A stretch of DNA of 64,000 nucleotides from Streptomyces sp. AC512_CC834 (GCF_019049325.1 NZ_JAGMUO010000101.1:112557-176556), one strand, 5' to 3'; positions 7,850-16,726 are shown, counted from the first letter of the stretch. Notes: generated from the sequence alone by a model not told the origin. Program-made: numbers and translations.

Positions 7850-9238
7850 CTAACCGCGCCGCCGCTGCCGGGCGTAGCCGACGGCCGCCAGGACCAGCGT
7901 CATGCCGCCCGTCGAGTAGAGCTGCACCCGCGTGTCCGGCTCGCGGGCCATCAGCACGAACACCGCGGCCATGCCCGCCAGTGCCACCCAGGTCAGCCAC
8001 GGGAAGCCCCACATGCGCACGGCCAGTTTTCCGGGCGCCTCCCGCTCCAGGCGGCGGCGCAGCCGGAGCTGGGCGACGGCGATGAAGATCCAGACGATCA
8101 GGATGACCGCGCCGATCATGTTCAGCAGCCAGGAGAAGACGTCGTCCGGCCGCCAGTAGCTGAGCAGCACGCAGCCGAAGCCGAAGAGGGAGGAGACCAG
8201 CACCGCGATCCGCGGCACCCCGCCCGACACCCGGCCCAGCGTCCTCGGGCCCTGGCCGCGCTCGACCAGCGAGTAGCCGATGCGCGAGGCGCCGTAGATG
8301 TTGGCGTTCATCGCACTGAGCAGCGCGACCAGCACCACGATGTTCATGAGCTGACCGGCGCCCGGGATGCCCAGCTCGTCGAGGGCGGCGACGTACGGGC
8401 CCTTCTCGACGACCTCCGGGGAGTCCCAGGGGACCAGGGTCACGATGACCGCCATCGAGCCGATGTAGAACAGCGCGATGCGCCACATCGCCGTGCGCAC
8501 GGCGCTCGCCACGCCCTTGACCGGGTTCTCCGACTCGGCCGCCGCGATGGTCACCGTCTCCAGGCCGCCGTAGGCGAACACCGAGGCGAGCAGGCCGATG
8601 ATCAGGCCGTCGCCGCCGTTCGGCAGGAAGTCGCTCAGGTGGGAGGTGCCGGGGGCGTCGGTGCCCGGCAGGACCCCGGCGATCGCCAGCACGCCAAGGA
8701 CCAGGAACAGCGAGATCGCGCCGACCTTGAGGGCGGCGAACCAGAACTCGAACTCGCCGAAGTTCTTCACGGCCGCCAGGTTCGTCCCGCAGAACACCAC
8801 CATGAACAGCGCCACCCACGCCCACTCGGGCGTGCCCGGCAGCCAGCCGTGCACGATCTGCGCGGCGCCGATGCCCTCCAGGCCGACGGCCGTGCACAGC
8901 AGCACCCAGAACGCCCAGCCCGCGGTGAAACCGGCCCAGGGGCCGATCGCCCGCTCGGCGTGCGCGGAGAAGGAGCCCGAGGAGGGATACGCGGCGGACA
9001 TCTCGCCCAGCATCCGCATCACCAGCATCACGAGGAGACCGGAGAGGGTGTAGGCGACGACGATCGAGGGCCCTGCGGCGGCGATGCCGGCCCCGGAGCC
9101 GACGAACAGTCCGGCGCCGATCACCCCGCCGAGGGCGATCATCGACAGGTGGCGCTGCTTGAGGCCGTGGGAGAGGGCGGCGTCCGCCGGCTGCTGCGGA
9201 GCCTTGCCGGTGGTGCTGTTGGTGGTGCTGTTGGACAT
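7850..9238 (-). CDS. Amino-acid permease, APC superfamily (AAT/GABA-permease type)
   Basis: The 462-residue integral membrane protein has about 12 predicted membrane helices. The amphipathic start LSHGLKQRHLSMIALGGVIG with the helix-1 glycine motif GAGLFVGSG is diagnostic of the amino-acid transporter (AAT) branch of the APC family, which imports amino acids with protons. The conserved GGLETVTIAAAESENP loop (TM6 region) is present. The substrate cannot be fixed; asparagine/GABA/proline-type permeases are the closest group. No good Shine-Dalgarno is visible before ATG 9238. It is divergent from bioY across 351 bp. Confidence 0.88.
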   Translation of the reverse strand: MSNSTTNSTTGKAPQQPADAALSHGLKQRHLSMIALGGVIGAGLFVGSGAGIAAAGPSIVVAYTLSGLLVMLVMRMLGEMSAAYPSSGSFSAHAERAIGPWAGFTAGWAFWVLLCTAVGLEGIGAAQIVHGWLPGTPEWAWVALFMVVFCGTNLAAVKNFGEFEFWFAALKVGAISLFLVLGVLAIAGVLPGTDAPGTSHLSDFLPNGGDGLIIGLLASVFAYGGLETVTIAAAESENPVKGVASAVRTAMWRIALFYIGSMAVIVTLVPWDSPEVVEKGPYVAALDELGIPGAGQLMNIVVLVALLSAMNANIYGASRIGYSLVERGQGPRTLGRVSGGVPRIAVLVSSLFGFGCVLLSYWRPDDVFSWLLNMIGAVILIVWIFIAVAQLRLRRRLEREAPGKLAVRMWGFPWLTWVALAGMAAVFVLMAREPDTRVQLYSTGGMTLVLAAVGYARQRRRG

Positions 9239-9589
9239 GGAGCGGCTCGTCCGATGTGTGTGGGGGGATCTGGGCGGGCTGGGCGGGCTGGGCGGAGCAA
9301 AAACGCCCACAGTCTCCGGGGTCGCGCCGGTCGGTGACAGCGACTGCCCACGATGCGGACGTCACGAATCCGGAACGTGATCGTCCGAATACGTCATTCG
9401 CTTGCATCGTGACGCCCGCCTCACCACCCCGGTGACCGGTGTCACGCGCGATCACGTGTATTCCGTGCCCTTTGTCGGGAGCCCACCAAGCTTGCGAGCG
9501 GCCCTTTGTCGAGCGCTGCTGGTGATCGGGCCCGGCCGCTGGGATAGCGTCGCGGTGTCCCGACATGTCCACACCACCGCGGAGTCCCC
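9239..9589. other. Divergent promoter region, permease / bioY
   Basis: No gene is visible in this 351-bp stretch. It holds a threefold 9-bp repeat (TGGGCGGGC-like, 9271-9297) near the permease. A -10-like TAGCGT at 9545-9550 lies about 40 bp before bioY. Confidence 0.4.
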
Positions 9590-10174
9590 ATGAGCACCGC
9601 TGCCGTTTCCGCCCGCCGCTCCGGGCAGGTCCTCGCCGACCTCATCCCCTCCTCCCGAGTCCGGGACGTCGCGCTGGTGGCCGGCGGTGCCGTGCTCACC
9701 GGCGTCGCGGCCCAGATCGCGGTGCCCGTGCCCGGCTCCCCGGTGCCGGTGACCGGCCAGACCTTCGCCGCGCTGCTCGTCGGCACCTCGCTCGGCGCCC
9801 GCCGCGGCCTCCTCTCGCTCGCCCTCTACGCCATGGTCGGCATGGCCGGCGTGCCCTGGTTCGCGGAGGGCGGCTCCGGCACCGCCGCCCCGTCCCTCGG
9901 CTACGTCTTCGGCATGCTGCTCGCCGCCACGGCGGTGGGCGCCCTGGCCCGCCGCGGCGCCGACCGCTCGATGCTGCGCATGGCCGGCGCGATGCTGCTG
10001 GGCGAGGCGATCATCTACGCCGTCGGCGTGCCGTACCTGGCGCTCGCCGCCGACATGTCCCTCACCGCCGCGATCGCGGCCGGCCTCACCCCGTTCCTGA
10101 TCGGCGACGCGCTGAAGGCCGCGCTGGCGATGGGCGTGCTGCCCACGGCGTGGAAGCTGGTCGACAAGCGGTAG
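9590..10174 (+). CDS. bioY: Biotin transporter substrate-binding S component BioY
   Basis: BioY is the membrane biotin-binding subunit of the ECF-type biotin importer. The 194-residue protein has about six hydrophobic helices and the family signature VPVPGSPVPVTGQTFAALL, followed by GARRGLLSLALYAMVG and PSLGYVFGML. No bioM/bioN ATPase or EcfT genes are adjacent, so it either works alone or uses shared ECF subunits, as is common in actinobacteria. GGAG lies 5 nt before ATG 9590. Its own promoter probably lies in the upstream divergent region; a 14-bp-stem terminator follows it. Confidence 0.92.
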   Translation: MSTAAVSARRSGQVLADLIPSSRVRDVALVAGGAVLTGVAAQIAVPVPGSPVPVTGQTFAALLVGTSLGARRGLLSLALYAMVGMAGVPWFAEGGSGTAAPSLGYVFGMLLAATAVGALARRGADRSMLRMAGAMLLGEAIIYAVGVPYLALAADMSLTAAIAAGLTPFLIGDALKAALAMGVLPTAWKLVDKR

Positions 10175-10198
10175 CACGCGCCGCCGCAGGCCCACGAC

Positions 10199-10240
10199 AA
10201 GAGGCTCGCCGGATCGCAGCAGCGACCCGGCGAGCCTCTT
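10199..10240 (+). terminator. Terminator after bioY
   Basis: A perfect 14-bp stem AAGAGGCTCGCCGG / CCGGCGAGCCTCTT with a 14-nt loop starts 25 bp after the bioY stop. Confidence 0.85.
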
Positions 10241-10333
10241 GCACGTGCACCCGCCGGACGCGACCACGAGGACGAGTCTCGAGCGCCGCCACCCGGCGCT
10301 GCCGCGCCCCGGTCCCCGTGTCACACTCGACCC

Positions 10334-10819
10334 ATGCGCGTGTATCTCGGCTCCGACCATGCGGGCTACGAATTCAAGAACCACCTCGTCGACTGGCTCG
10401 AGGCGGCGGGACACGAGCCCGTCGACTGCGGCCCGCACATCTACGACGCCCAGGACGACTACCCGCCCTTCTGCCTCCGCGCCGCCGTGCGGACGGCCGC
10501 GGACCCCGACGCCCTCGGCATCGTGATCGGCGGCTCCGGCAACGGCGAGCAGATCGCGGCGAACAAGGTGAAGGGCGTGCGCGCGGCGCTGGCCTGGAGC
10601 GAGGAGACGGCGGCGCTCGGCCGCCAGCACAACAACGCCAACGTCGTCGCGGTCGGCGCCCGCATGCACACGCAGGACGAGGCGACGAAGTTCGTCGAGA
10701 CCTTCCTCGCCACCCCGTTCTCCGGCGACGAACGCCACATCCGCCGCATCGACATGCTCACGTCCTACGAGACAACAGGCGACCTCCCACCCGTCCCGTC
10801 CCACCACCCCCAGCAGTAA
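10334..10819 (+). CDS. rpiB: Ribose-5-phosphate isomerase B (LacAB/RpiB family)
   Basis: RpiB interconverts ribose-5-phosphate and ribulose-5-phosphate in the pentose phosphate pathway. The 161-residue protein begins MRVYLGSDHAGYEFK, the family phosphate/Asp-His motif, and contains IGGSGNGEQIAANKVKG. Actinobacterial enzymes of this form use an acidic or His residue elsewhere as base. There is no ribosome site; CACACT lies 6 nt before the ATG, so the message may be leaderless. It is followed by a 630-bp repeat-rich non-coding stretch. Confidence 0.9.
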   Translation: MRVYLGSDHAGYEFKNHLVDWLEAAGHEPVDCGPHIYDAQDDYPPFCLRAAVRTAADPDALGIVIGGSGNGEQIAANKVKGVRAALAWSEETAALGRQHNNANVVAVGARMHTQDEATKFVETFLATPFSGDERHIRRIDMLTSYETTGDLPPVPSHHPQQ

Positions 10820-11449
10820 CCTCCCGCCGGCAGACGCCGCCGCCCTCCGCCACGTAACCGCCGGGGACGGCGCAGCCCCACAGAGCCGACGCAGCAAGCC
10901 CCGCCGGGCGGGGAAGCAGGCCGCGGGGCGGGACGCGAGCCGTGCCGGACGGGGAAGCAGACCGCGGGGCGGTGCGCGAGTTTCGCCGGGTGGCCGGCGC
11001 GAGCCGTGCCGGGCGGGGAAGCCGACCCGCGATGCGGGACGCAAGCCGCGCCGGGCGGGGAAGCAGGCGGCGGGGCGGAACGCAGCTTCGCCGGACGGGT
11101 AAGTCGACCCGCGATGCGGGAGCAAGCCGCGCCGGGCGGGAAAGCAGGCCGCGGGGCGGCGCGCGAGCTTCGCCGGTGGCCGGCGGAAGCTCCGCCGGGT
11201 GGGGGCGCAAGCTTCGCCGGGTGGTCGGCGCAAGCTCCGCGGGGCGGGGACGCAAGGTTGGTCGGGGGGCCGACGTATGGGGCCGTCGGGTGGGGAGGCA
11301 GGCCCGCAGGGGCAGGGGAAGCAGGCCCGGAGGGGTGCAGGGGACGGAGTCCCCGCCGGGGTCCGGGGCGGAGCCCCGGGGCAAGTCGAGCCTCTCGACC
11401 AACCGAGTCGGGTGGGCGGGTGGGCAAAAGACGAGGAAAGGACACCCCC
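10820..11449. repeat. GC-rich degenerate tandem repeat region between rpiB and the Nei-like gene
   Basis: From about 10890 to 11300 a roughly 40-60-bp unit recurs: a CCGGGCGGGGAAGC core, then a G-rich CGCGGGGCGG block, then an AAGC(C/T)(G/T)CGCC block, in at least seven diverged copies. Two copies of CGACCCGCGATGCGGGA (11025 and 11107 areas) stand out. From about 11340 to 11385 lies a different palindrome-rich motif built on GGGGCGGAGCCCC, a type scattered in Streptomyces intergenic DNA. All frames are open because of the composition and translate into low-complexity Arg/Pro/Gly peptides, so I regard it as non-coding. Confidence 0.6.
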
Positions 11450-12268
11450 GTGCCAGAGGGGCACACGATCCACCGGCTGGCCCAGGACTACACCGCCGCC
11501 TTCGCCCGGACGGCAGTCCACGTCACCAGCCCCCAGGGCAAGTTCGCCGACTCCGCCGCCCTCCTCGACCACACCGCCCTGGACACCGCCGACGCCCACG
11601 GCAAACACCTCTTCCTCGGCTTCGGCGCAGCCGAGAACCCCGGATGGGTCCACATCCACCTCGGCCTCTTCGGCAAGGTCACCTTCGGACCGACCCCCGC
11701 ACCCCCGCCCACGGACACCGTCCGCCTCCGCCTCGCGAACGACACCGCGTACGTCGACCTCCGCGGCCCCACCACCTGCGCCCTGATCACGGACCCGGAG
11801 AAGCAGGCGATACACGACCGCCTCGGCCCCGACCCCCTGCGCCCGGACGCCGACCCCGGGGCCGCCCACCGCCGGATCTCCCGCAGCCGCAGCACCATCG
11901 CCGCCCTGCTCATGGACCAGAAGGTCATCGCCGGCGTCGGCAACGTCTACCGCGCCGAGGTCCTCTTCCGTCACGGCATCGACCCGTACCGCCCCGGCAG
12001 GGACATCACCCCCGCCGAGTGGCACGCGATCTGGCACGACCTCGTCGCCCTCATGCGCGAGGGCGTGCGGAACAACCGCATCGACGCCGTCCGCCCGGAA
12101 CACACCCCCGAGGCCATGAACCGCCCGCCCCGCGTCGACGACCACGGCGGCGAGGTCTACGTCTACCGCCGGGCCAACCAGTCCTGCCACCTGTGCGGCG
12201 ACCCGATCCGCACCGCGGACCTCGCCGCCCGCAACCTCTTCTGGTGCCCGACCTGCCAACAGCAATAG
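11450..12268 (+). CDS. Fpg/Nei family DNA glycosylase (endonuclease VIII-like)
   Basis: This base-excision-repair enzyme removes oxidised bases and nicks the abasic site. The 272-residue protein starts (M)PEGHTIHRLA, giving the catalytic Pro2-Glu3 after Met removal; Glu-Gly-His-Thr marks the Nei rather than the Fpg branch. HGKHLF carries the conserved Lys. The helix-two-turn-helix region is LMDQKVIAGVGNVYRAEVLF. The C-terminal zinc finger is complete: CHLCGDP then CPTC. GTG 11450 follows a strong GAGGAAAGGA site. The protein resembles Nei2-type actinobacterial glycosylases. The upstream region is the repeat mosaic described separately. Confidence 0.92.
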   Translation: MPEGHTIHRLAQDYTAAFARTAVHVTSPQGKFADSAALLDHTALDTADAHGKHLFLGFGAAENPGWVHIHLGLFGKVTFGPTPAPPPTDTVRLRLANDTAYVDLRGPTTCALITDPEKQAIHDRLGPDPLRPDADPGAAHRRISRSRSTIAALLMDQKVIAGVGNVYRAEVLFRHGIDPYRPGRDITPAEWHAIWHDLVALMREGVRNNRIDAVRPEHTPEAMNRPPRVDDHGGEVYVYRRANQSCHLCGDPIRTADLAARNLFWCPTCQQQ

Positions 12269-12308
12269 GCCCCGACACCCCGACACCCCGACAGCCCGAC
12301 GGGCCCCG

Positions 12309-13559
12309 TCAGAACCCGTGCGGCAGCCACGGCGCGACGACCGACCCGAACCCCACCGACGCCTCCGCCAGCGCCCCCGGCCGCACCTGACGCACCCGCC
12401 CGGCCGCACCGAGCGAGACCAGGCTCACGCCGCCGAGATACGCCGCCCCCAACTCCCGTACGGACAACGCGAGATCCGCCGCGTCGGACGTACGCTCGCA
12501 GGTCGCCCCCTTCGCGTCGCCGCTCAGCCGCCAACGCCCCGCGTTCCAGGGGCAGAAGGCGTCCTCGACCTCGAACACCACGTCCACCGGCGCCTGGTAC
12601 GCGCGCGCCGCGAGCGCCGCCCCCACGTCCACCAGCCGTACGTACAACGCGTCCCGCAGCGCCGGCCGGCACCGCCGGATGTCCGACACCTGGTACCGCC
12701 ACGCCTCGTCCACCGGCCGCCCCCGCACCGCCAGCGTGGAGGTCAGGTCGACGCCGAACAGGAAGCGCCACAGCGCCGCGTCCGTCGCCGGGTCGAGCCC
12801 GGCCAGATCGTCGAGGACCACCGTGCCCCGGGGCCCCTCGTCCCCCCACGTCGGCCGCACCCGGAACCGCGCGTACCCGGTGACCTCGCCGCCCCGCCGG
12901 GCGATCACGCACCGCAGCGGCGAGGCGCCGTCCCGTCCGCTCTCCGGGTCCAGCAGCGCCATCCGCTCCCAGCCAGGACGCCGGGCCAGCATCCCGGGCC
13001 GCCCGGGCACCAGTCGCGCGTACACCGCCTCGCACGCGTCCAGTACGTCGGCGGGCGCCGCGTACCGCAGCCGTACGTCATCCGTGCCCTCCGGCACCGA
13101 CAGCCGGACCCGGTCCGTGTCGATCTCCGCGTTGACCTGGAAGGTCGCGGCGCCGTACCCGAACCGGCCGTAGATCGCCGGCTCGGAGGCGGTCAGTACG
13201 GCCAGCGGCTCGCCCCAGGACCGTACGTCGTCCAACTGCCGCCGCATCATCGACGTCAGTACACCCAGGCGCCGGTGCGTGGCGGCGACACTCACCATCG
13301 TCACGCCCGCCGCGGGCACCGCCGTACCGCCCGGCACGGTCAGCTCGAAACCGAACGCGCCCGCCGTCCCGACACACTCGCCGCCGTCCCAGACACCCAG
13401 GGACCGGTCGACCTGCGTCAGCTCCCTGTACAGCTCCAGCGTCTCGGCCGGTTCCGGGACACCGCCGAAGGCGCCGAGCAGCGTCCCGTACCACCCGTCC
13501 CACTCGTCGCGCCGCAGCACCCGCGGCCCGGTCGTCGTACCGCCGCCGTCATCACCCAT
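12309..13559 (-). CDS. Eis-type GNAT N-acetyltransferase
   Basis: The product resembles the Eis (enhanced intracellular survival) family, which acetylates amines, including aminoglycosides in mycobacteria. The 416-residue protein has an N-terminal GNAT domain with the acetyl-CoA loop VSVAATHRRLGVLTSMMRRQ, a second GNAT-like domain and a C-terminal SCP2-like domain. It ends in PHGF: the terminal Phe carboxylate acts as general base in Eis proteins. The physiological substrate is unknown. ATG 13559 has AAGG 4 nt upstream; an in-frame ATG at 13571 would add four residues but has no visible ribosome site. It ends 40 bp from the convergent glycosylase gene. Confidence 0.85.
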   Translation of the reverse strand: MGDDGGGTTTGPRVLRRDEWDGWYGTLLGAFGGVPEPAETLELYRELTQVDRSLGVWDGGECVGTAGAFGFELTVPGGTAVPAAGVTMVSVAATHRRLGVLTSMMRRQLDDVRSWGEPLAVLTASEPAIYGRFGYGAATFQVNAEIDTDRVRLSVPEGTDDVRLRYAAPADVLDACEAVYARLVPGRPGMLARRPGWERMALLDPESGRDGASPLRCVIARRGGEVTGYARFRVRPTWGDEGPRGTVVLDDLAGLDPATDAALWRFLFGVDLTSTLAVRGRPVDEAWRYQVSDIRRCRPALRDALYVRLVDVGAALAARAYQAPVDVVFEVEDAFCPWNAGRWRLSGDAKGATCERTSDAADLALSVRELGAAYLGGVSLVSLGAAGRVRQVRPGALAEASVGFGSVVAPWLPHGF

Positions 13560-13733
13560 GGAGCCTTGCATGAACCATGCGTACCAGGACCGCCCGAGAT
13601 GGACGAGGGAATTTCCGCAGGGTTGCGGCGCGAAGGCCGTTCGTGAAGTTCACTGTGAAGTCGGGCCTCGGACGGGGGACAAGTGGGACCTCCCGTGCCA
13701 AGCGGCCGGTCCGATGGATAGGGTCCCGAACTA

Positions 13734-14957
13734 ATGGCATCAGGACGACAGCGGCGCGCGGAAGCCGACACGTTCACGGCCCGGTGGAAGAAGCAGTGGC
13801 ACCGGGCCCGCGTCGGCGTGCGCCGATCCGCCGTCGACTACTTCCGCGGCGACGGCTCGGACTGGATCGCGCTCGCCGGACTCCTGCTGACGATCCCCGT
13901 CATCGCGGCCACCACGATGGCGAACTCCGTGTGGTGCTCACCCTCCGCGCTGGTCATCCCGATCGTCGCGGGCGGCCTGCTGCTGCGCCCGGCGAGCCTG
14001 CTCGGCCTGTACGCGGCGGCGGCCACCGCGCTGATCGTGGAGTCCGTGCAACTGGGCCCGTACACCGAGGGCCCCTCCCGGGTCACCCCCGGTGTGGTCC
14101 TGGTCGTCGCGGCCTGCGGATTCTTCGGCCTCCTCGTCGCCCAGTTCCGCAGCCGGGTCGGCGTGCCCTGGCGGCGCGGCGGCACCATGCTCTTCGACCT
14201 GCGCGAACGCATCCGCGTGCAGAGCAAGCTGCCCCAGTTGCCGCGCGGCTGGCACCGGGAGATGTCGCTGCGCCCGGCCGGCGGCCAGTCCTTCTCCGGC
14301 GACTTCGTCGTCGCGGCCCGCACGAACGGCGGCCGGACGCTGGAAGTGGTCCTCACCGACGTCTCCGGCAAGGGCATGGACGCGGCCTCGCGCGCCCTGC
14401 TGCTGTCGGGCGCCTTCGGCGGACTGCTGGGCAGCCTGCCCCCGCACTCCTTCCTGCCCGCCGCCAACGGCTATCTGCTCCGCCAGGACTGGGACGAGGG
14501 CTTCGCCACCTCCATCCACCTCGTCCTGGACCTCGACTCCGGCGACTACGAGCTGTACTCCGCCGGACACCCGCCCGGCCTCCAGCTCAGCGCGGGCACC
14601 GGCCGCTGGGAGGAGAAGTCGGCCGAGGGACCGCTGCTCGGCGTGTACGACGGTGCGCAGTTCGACCCGGTGAAGGGCTCACTGCGTCCCGGGGACGTGC
14701 TGATGGTGTTCACGGACGGACTGGTGGAGACCTCCGAGCGGGACATCGCCGAGGGCATCGACCGCCTCACCGGCGAGGCCGACCGCTATGTCGCCGGCGG
14801 TTTCCACGGTGCCGCCTGGCACCTGATCGAGGCGGTGGCCAAGGACGTCAACGACGACCGGGCGCTGCTGCTGATCTGCCGTGAGGGTCCGACGGCCCAC
14901 TCCGCCTCGACGGCGCATTCCGCCTCGGCGGCACATTCCGCGTCAACAACGCGCTGA
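13734..14957 (+). CDS. Membrane-anchored PP2C/SpoIIE-type serine phosphatase
   Basis: The 407-residue protein has three to four membrane helices in residues 45-150. A cytoplasmic SpoIIE/RsbU phosphatase domain follows: GGQSFSGDFVV, VLTDVSGKGMDAA and FTDGLVE carry the metal-binding Asp residues, and NDDRALLLI the last Asp. Such enzymes dephosphorylate anti-anti-sigma factors in partner-switching cascades; the partner here is unknown and no sigma-regulator genes are adjacent. The C-terminus is a repeat: three copies of a TAHSAS-like hexapeptide encoded by 18-bp DNA repeats (14892-14945). ATG 13734 lacks a strong ribosome site; TAGGGT about 9 nt upstream may be a -10 for a nearly leaderless transcript. 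Confidence 0.85.
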   Translation: MASGRQRRAEADTFTARWKKQWHRARVGVRRSAVDYFRGDGSDWIALAGLLLTIPVIAATTMANSVWCSPSALVIPIVAGGLLLRPASLLGLYAAAATALIVESVQLGPYTEGPSRVTPGVVLVVAACGFFGLLVAQFRSRVGVPWRRGGTMLFDLRERIRVQSKLPQLPRGWHREMSLRPAGGQSFSGDFVVAARTNGGRTLEVVLTDVSGKGMDAASRALLLSGAFGGLLGSLPPHSFLPAANGYLLRQDWDEGFATSIHLVLDLDSGDYELYSAGHPPGLQLSAGTGRWEEKSAEGPLLGVYDGAQFDPVKGSLRPGDVLMVFTDGLVETSERDIAEGIDRLTGEADRYVAGGFHGAAWHLIEAVAKDVNDDRALLLICREGPTAHSASTAHSASAAHSASTTR

Positions 14958-14988
14958 CGCGCTGACGCGCTGACGCACTGACACACTG
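14892..14988. repeat. Composite tandem repeat: 3 x 18 bp then 5 x 8 bp
   Basis: Three 18-bp units (14892-14909, 14910-14927, 14928-14945) encode the C-terminus of the phosphatase. Five 8-bp units follow directly (ACGCGCTG x3, ACGCACTG, ACACACTG; 14949-14988). They span the phosphatase stop codon and supply CACACT, a -10-like hexamer 6 nt before the next ATG. Confidence 0.85.
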
Positions 14989-14993
14989 GGCGC

Positions 14994-15476
14994 ATGTCCC
15001 AGGACCCCACGTCCCACCTCGCGCCACCGGCCGCCCCGCCGCTGTCCCTGGCCGAGGTCGAGGCCGCCGCCCGCGCCGCCCACGCCGGACAGACCGACAA
15101 GGCGGGCCGGCCGTACGCCGGACACCTGCGGGCCGTTGCCGAGGGCGTGCGGCGGCGCGGCGGGGACGACGAGCAGATCGCGGCGGCCTGGCTGCACGAC
15201 GCCGTCGAGGACGACGCGCTGTCCGAACGGTGGCTGGAGGAGGCCGCGCTGAGCCGCCGTACCAAGGACATCGTCCTCGCCCTCACCAAGCGGGCGGGGG
15301 AGCCGCCCGAGACGTACGCCGCGCGGATCCTCGCCACCCCCGGTGCGGCGCTGGTCAAGGCGGCGGACCTGGCGCACAACGCCGACCCGGCGCGGCTCGC
15401 CGTCCTCGACGAGGCCACCCGCACACGACTGACCGAGAAGTACACGCGGATGCGCGCACTTCTCGGTCCGGGGTGA
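14994..15476 (+). CDS. Small HD-domain metal-dependent phosphohydrolase
   Basis: The 160-residue protein is a stand-alone HD-domain hydrolase of the RelA/SpoT-hydrolase-like (MESH/HDDC3) type. It shows RAAHAGQTDKAGRPYAGHL, AAAWLHDAVEDD (the HD pair) and VKAADLAHNAD, the usual metal-binding order H...HD...D. Members can hydrolyse nucleotides such as ppGpp, but the N-terminal motif is shorter than in true SpoT hydrolases, so the substrate is uncertain. There is no Shine-Dalgarno; CACACT, formed by the 8-bp repeat, lies 6 nt before ATG 14994, suggesting a leaderless message. It is convergent with the acyltransferase gene 8 bp away. Confidence 0.8.
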   Translation: MSQDPTSHLAPPAAPPLSLAEVEAAARAAHAGQTDKAGRPYAGHLRAVAEGVRRRGGDDEQIAAAWLHDAVEDDALSERWLEEAALSRRTKDIVLALTKRAGEPPETYAARILATPGAALVKAADLAHNADPARLAVLDEATRTRLTEKYTRMRALLGPG

Positions 15477-15484
15477 TCTGATCG

Positions 15485-16726
15485 CTAGACGGAGGCCTTC
15501 TCGCCGCTGCCGTTCGGTGCGGCGGGCGAGGTGGGCCCGTCGGGCGTCTCGCGCGCCTCAGTGCTCTCCCGCGCCTCAGTGCTCTCGTGCGCCTCTGCCC
15601 TCTCCCGCTTCTCGCGGCCCCGGGCGGCCTCGCCGGGATCGCGTCTGAAGGCCCACTCCATCTTCGGCTCCACGACGTGGCGCAGGACCCGCTGGACGGG
15701 CCTGGTGCACAGCAGGGTGATGACGGTGGCGCCGAGGAGGGTGAGTCCGATCTCGCCGAGCGGCCGGTCCAGCACGGGATGGTGGAACCAGCCGGTGAAG
15801 GTGCCCTCCTTCACCAGGAAGCCGTGCAGCAGGTAGCCGTAGATCGTGCCGGCGCCGAGCGCCGTGAACCACATGCGCCGGCCGGGCACCCAGGCGAAGA
15901 AGCACGCCGACAGCACCACCGAGCAGCCGAAGAGCGCGAGCGTCACCACGGGTCCGGACCACCACGGGGCGCCCGTGCTCTGCACGGCGGCGTTGCGGTA
16001 GAACCAGCCGGTCTCCATGCGCGGCACCGACCACCAGGCGATCACCAGCGCCGCCGCGACCACCGGCACGGACAGGATCCGCACCGCGCGGCGCCGCACC
16101 AGTTGGAAGTGCTCGGGGCGCAGCACCAGGCCCAGCACGAAGCACGGCAGGAACTGCAGCACCCGCTGCATGTTCAGGTCGTTGCCGACGCTGGGCGTCA
16201 CGGAGGCGAGCGCGGCGATGCCCAGGGCGATCGGGAGCGGCCAACGGACCGTTTGCCAGATGGGGGTGGTCAGCCGCCAGACGAACAGCGCGCACAGGAA
16301 CCACAGAAGATAGGTGGGGTCCAGCAGGCTGAAGTCGCTCTGCGGGTCCTCGCTGACGCGGCGGTGCAGCGTGTAGGCGACCTCGAAGACGAGGTAGGGG
16401 ACGGCGACGCCGGTGATCAGCCGTTTGACGCGCTTGGGGCTCAGATCGAAACTGCGCGAGAAGTAGCCGGAGATGATGATGAACGCCGGCATGTGGAACG
16501 TGTACAGGACCCGGTAGAGGGCCTCCATGGTCGGGTTCCCGTCCAGGATCTGTCCCCAGGAGTGACCGACACCGACCAGCACGATCGCCAGGTACTTGGC
16601 GTTGTCGAAGAACGCGTCGCGCTGCCGACTCGGCCGACTCGGCTGGGTCTGCCGGGTCCGCTGTGTCTGCTGGTCCGGCGGGGACGGCGATTTCCGGTCG
16701 CCGTGCGGTCGCAGCGAGCTCGTCAT
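15485..16726 (-). CDS. Integral membrane acyltransferase (acyltransferase family 3-like)
   Basis: The 413-residue protein has about ten membrane helices. Its N-terminal catalytic region reads RDAFFDNAKYLAIVLVGVGHSW, then TFHMPAFIIISGYFS, as in fucose/glucan O-acetyltransferases that move acyl groups across the membrane onto surface sugars. The acceptor is unknown. The N-terminal about 35 residues are Pro/Gln/Arg-rich and cytoplasmic. The C-terminal tail is hydrophilic with a repeated STEARE peptide, encoded by three 18-bp DNA units at 15555-15608. GGGGGG lies before ATG 16726. The promoter is probably in the long upstream gap. Confidence 0.8.
   Translation of the reverse strand: MTSSLRPHGDRKSPSPPDQQTQRTRQTQPSRPSRQRDAFFDNAKYLAIVLVGVGHSWGQILDGNPTMEALYRVLYTFHMPAFIIISGYFSRSFDLSPKRVKRLITGVAVPYLVFEVAYTLHRRVSEDPQSDFSLLDPTYLLWFLCALFVWRLTTPIWQTVRWPLPIALGIAALASVTPSVGNDLNMQRVLQFLPCFVLGLVLRPEHFQLVRRRAVRILSVPVVAAALVIAWWSVPRMETGWFYRNAAVQSTGAPWWSGPVVTLALFGCSVVLSACFFAWVPGRRMWFTALGAGTIYGYLLHGFLVKEGTFTGWFHHPVLDRPLGEIGLTLLGATVITLLCTRPVQRVLRHVVEPKMEWAFRRDPGEAARGREKRERAEAHESTEARESTEARETPDGPTSPAAPNGSGEKASV
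15555..15608 (-). repeat. 18-bp tandem repeat (3 units) in the acyltransferase tail
   Basis: GCCTCAGTGCTCTCCCGC-type units occupy 15555-15572, 15573-15590 and 15591-15608 on the plus strand. They are in frame (six codons each), so copy number can change without a frameshift. Confidence 0.8.

Noticed and set aside
10900..11300. A repetitive protein-coding gene in the rpiB-nei gap
   Set aside because: All six frames are open in this composition, the peptides are Arg/Gly/Pro low complexity, the repeat unit is not a fixed multiple of three, and no ribosome site is present.
9452..12409. A 985-codon minus-strand open frame
   Set aside because: It runs opposite bioY, rpiB, the repeat mosaic and the Nei-like gene. 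Its length reflects few stop codons in high-GC DNA.
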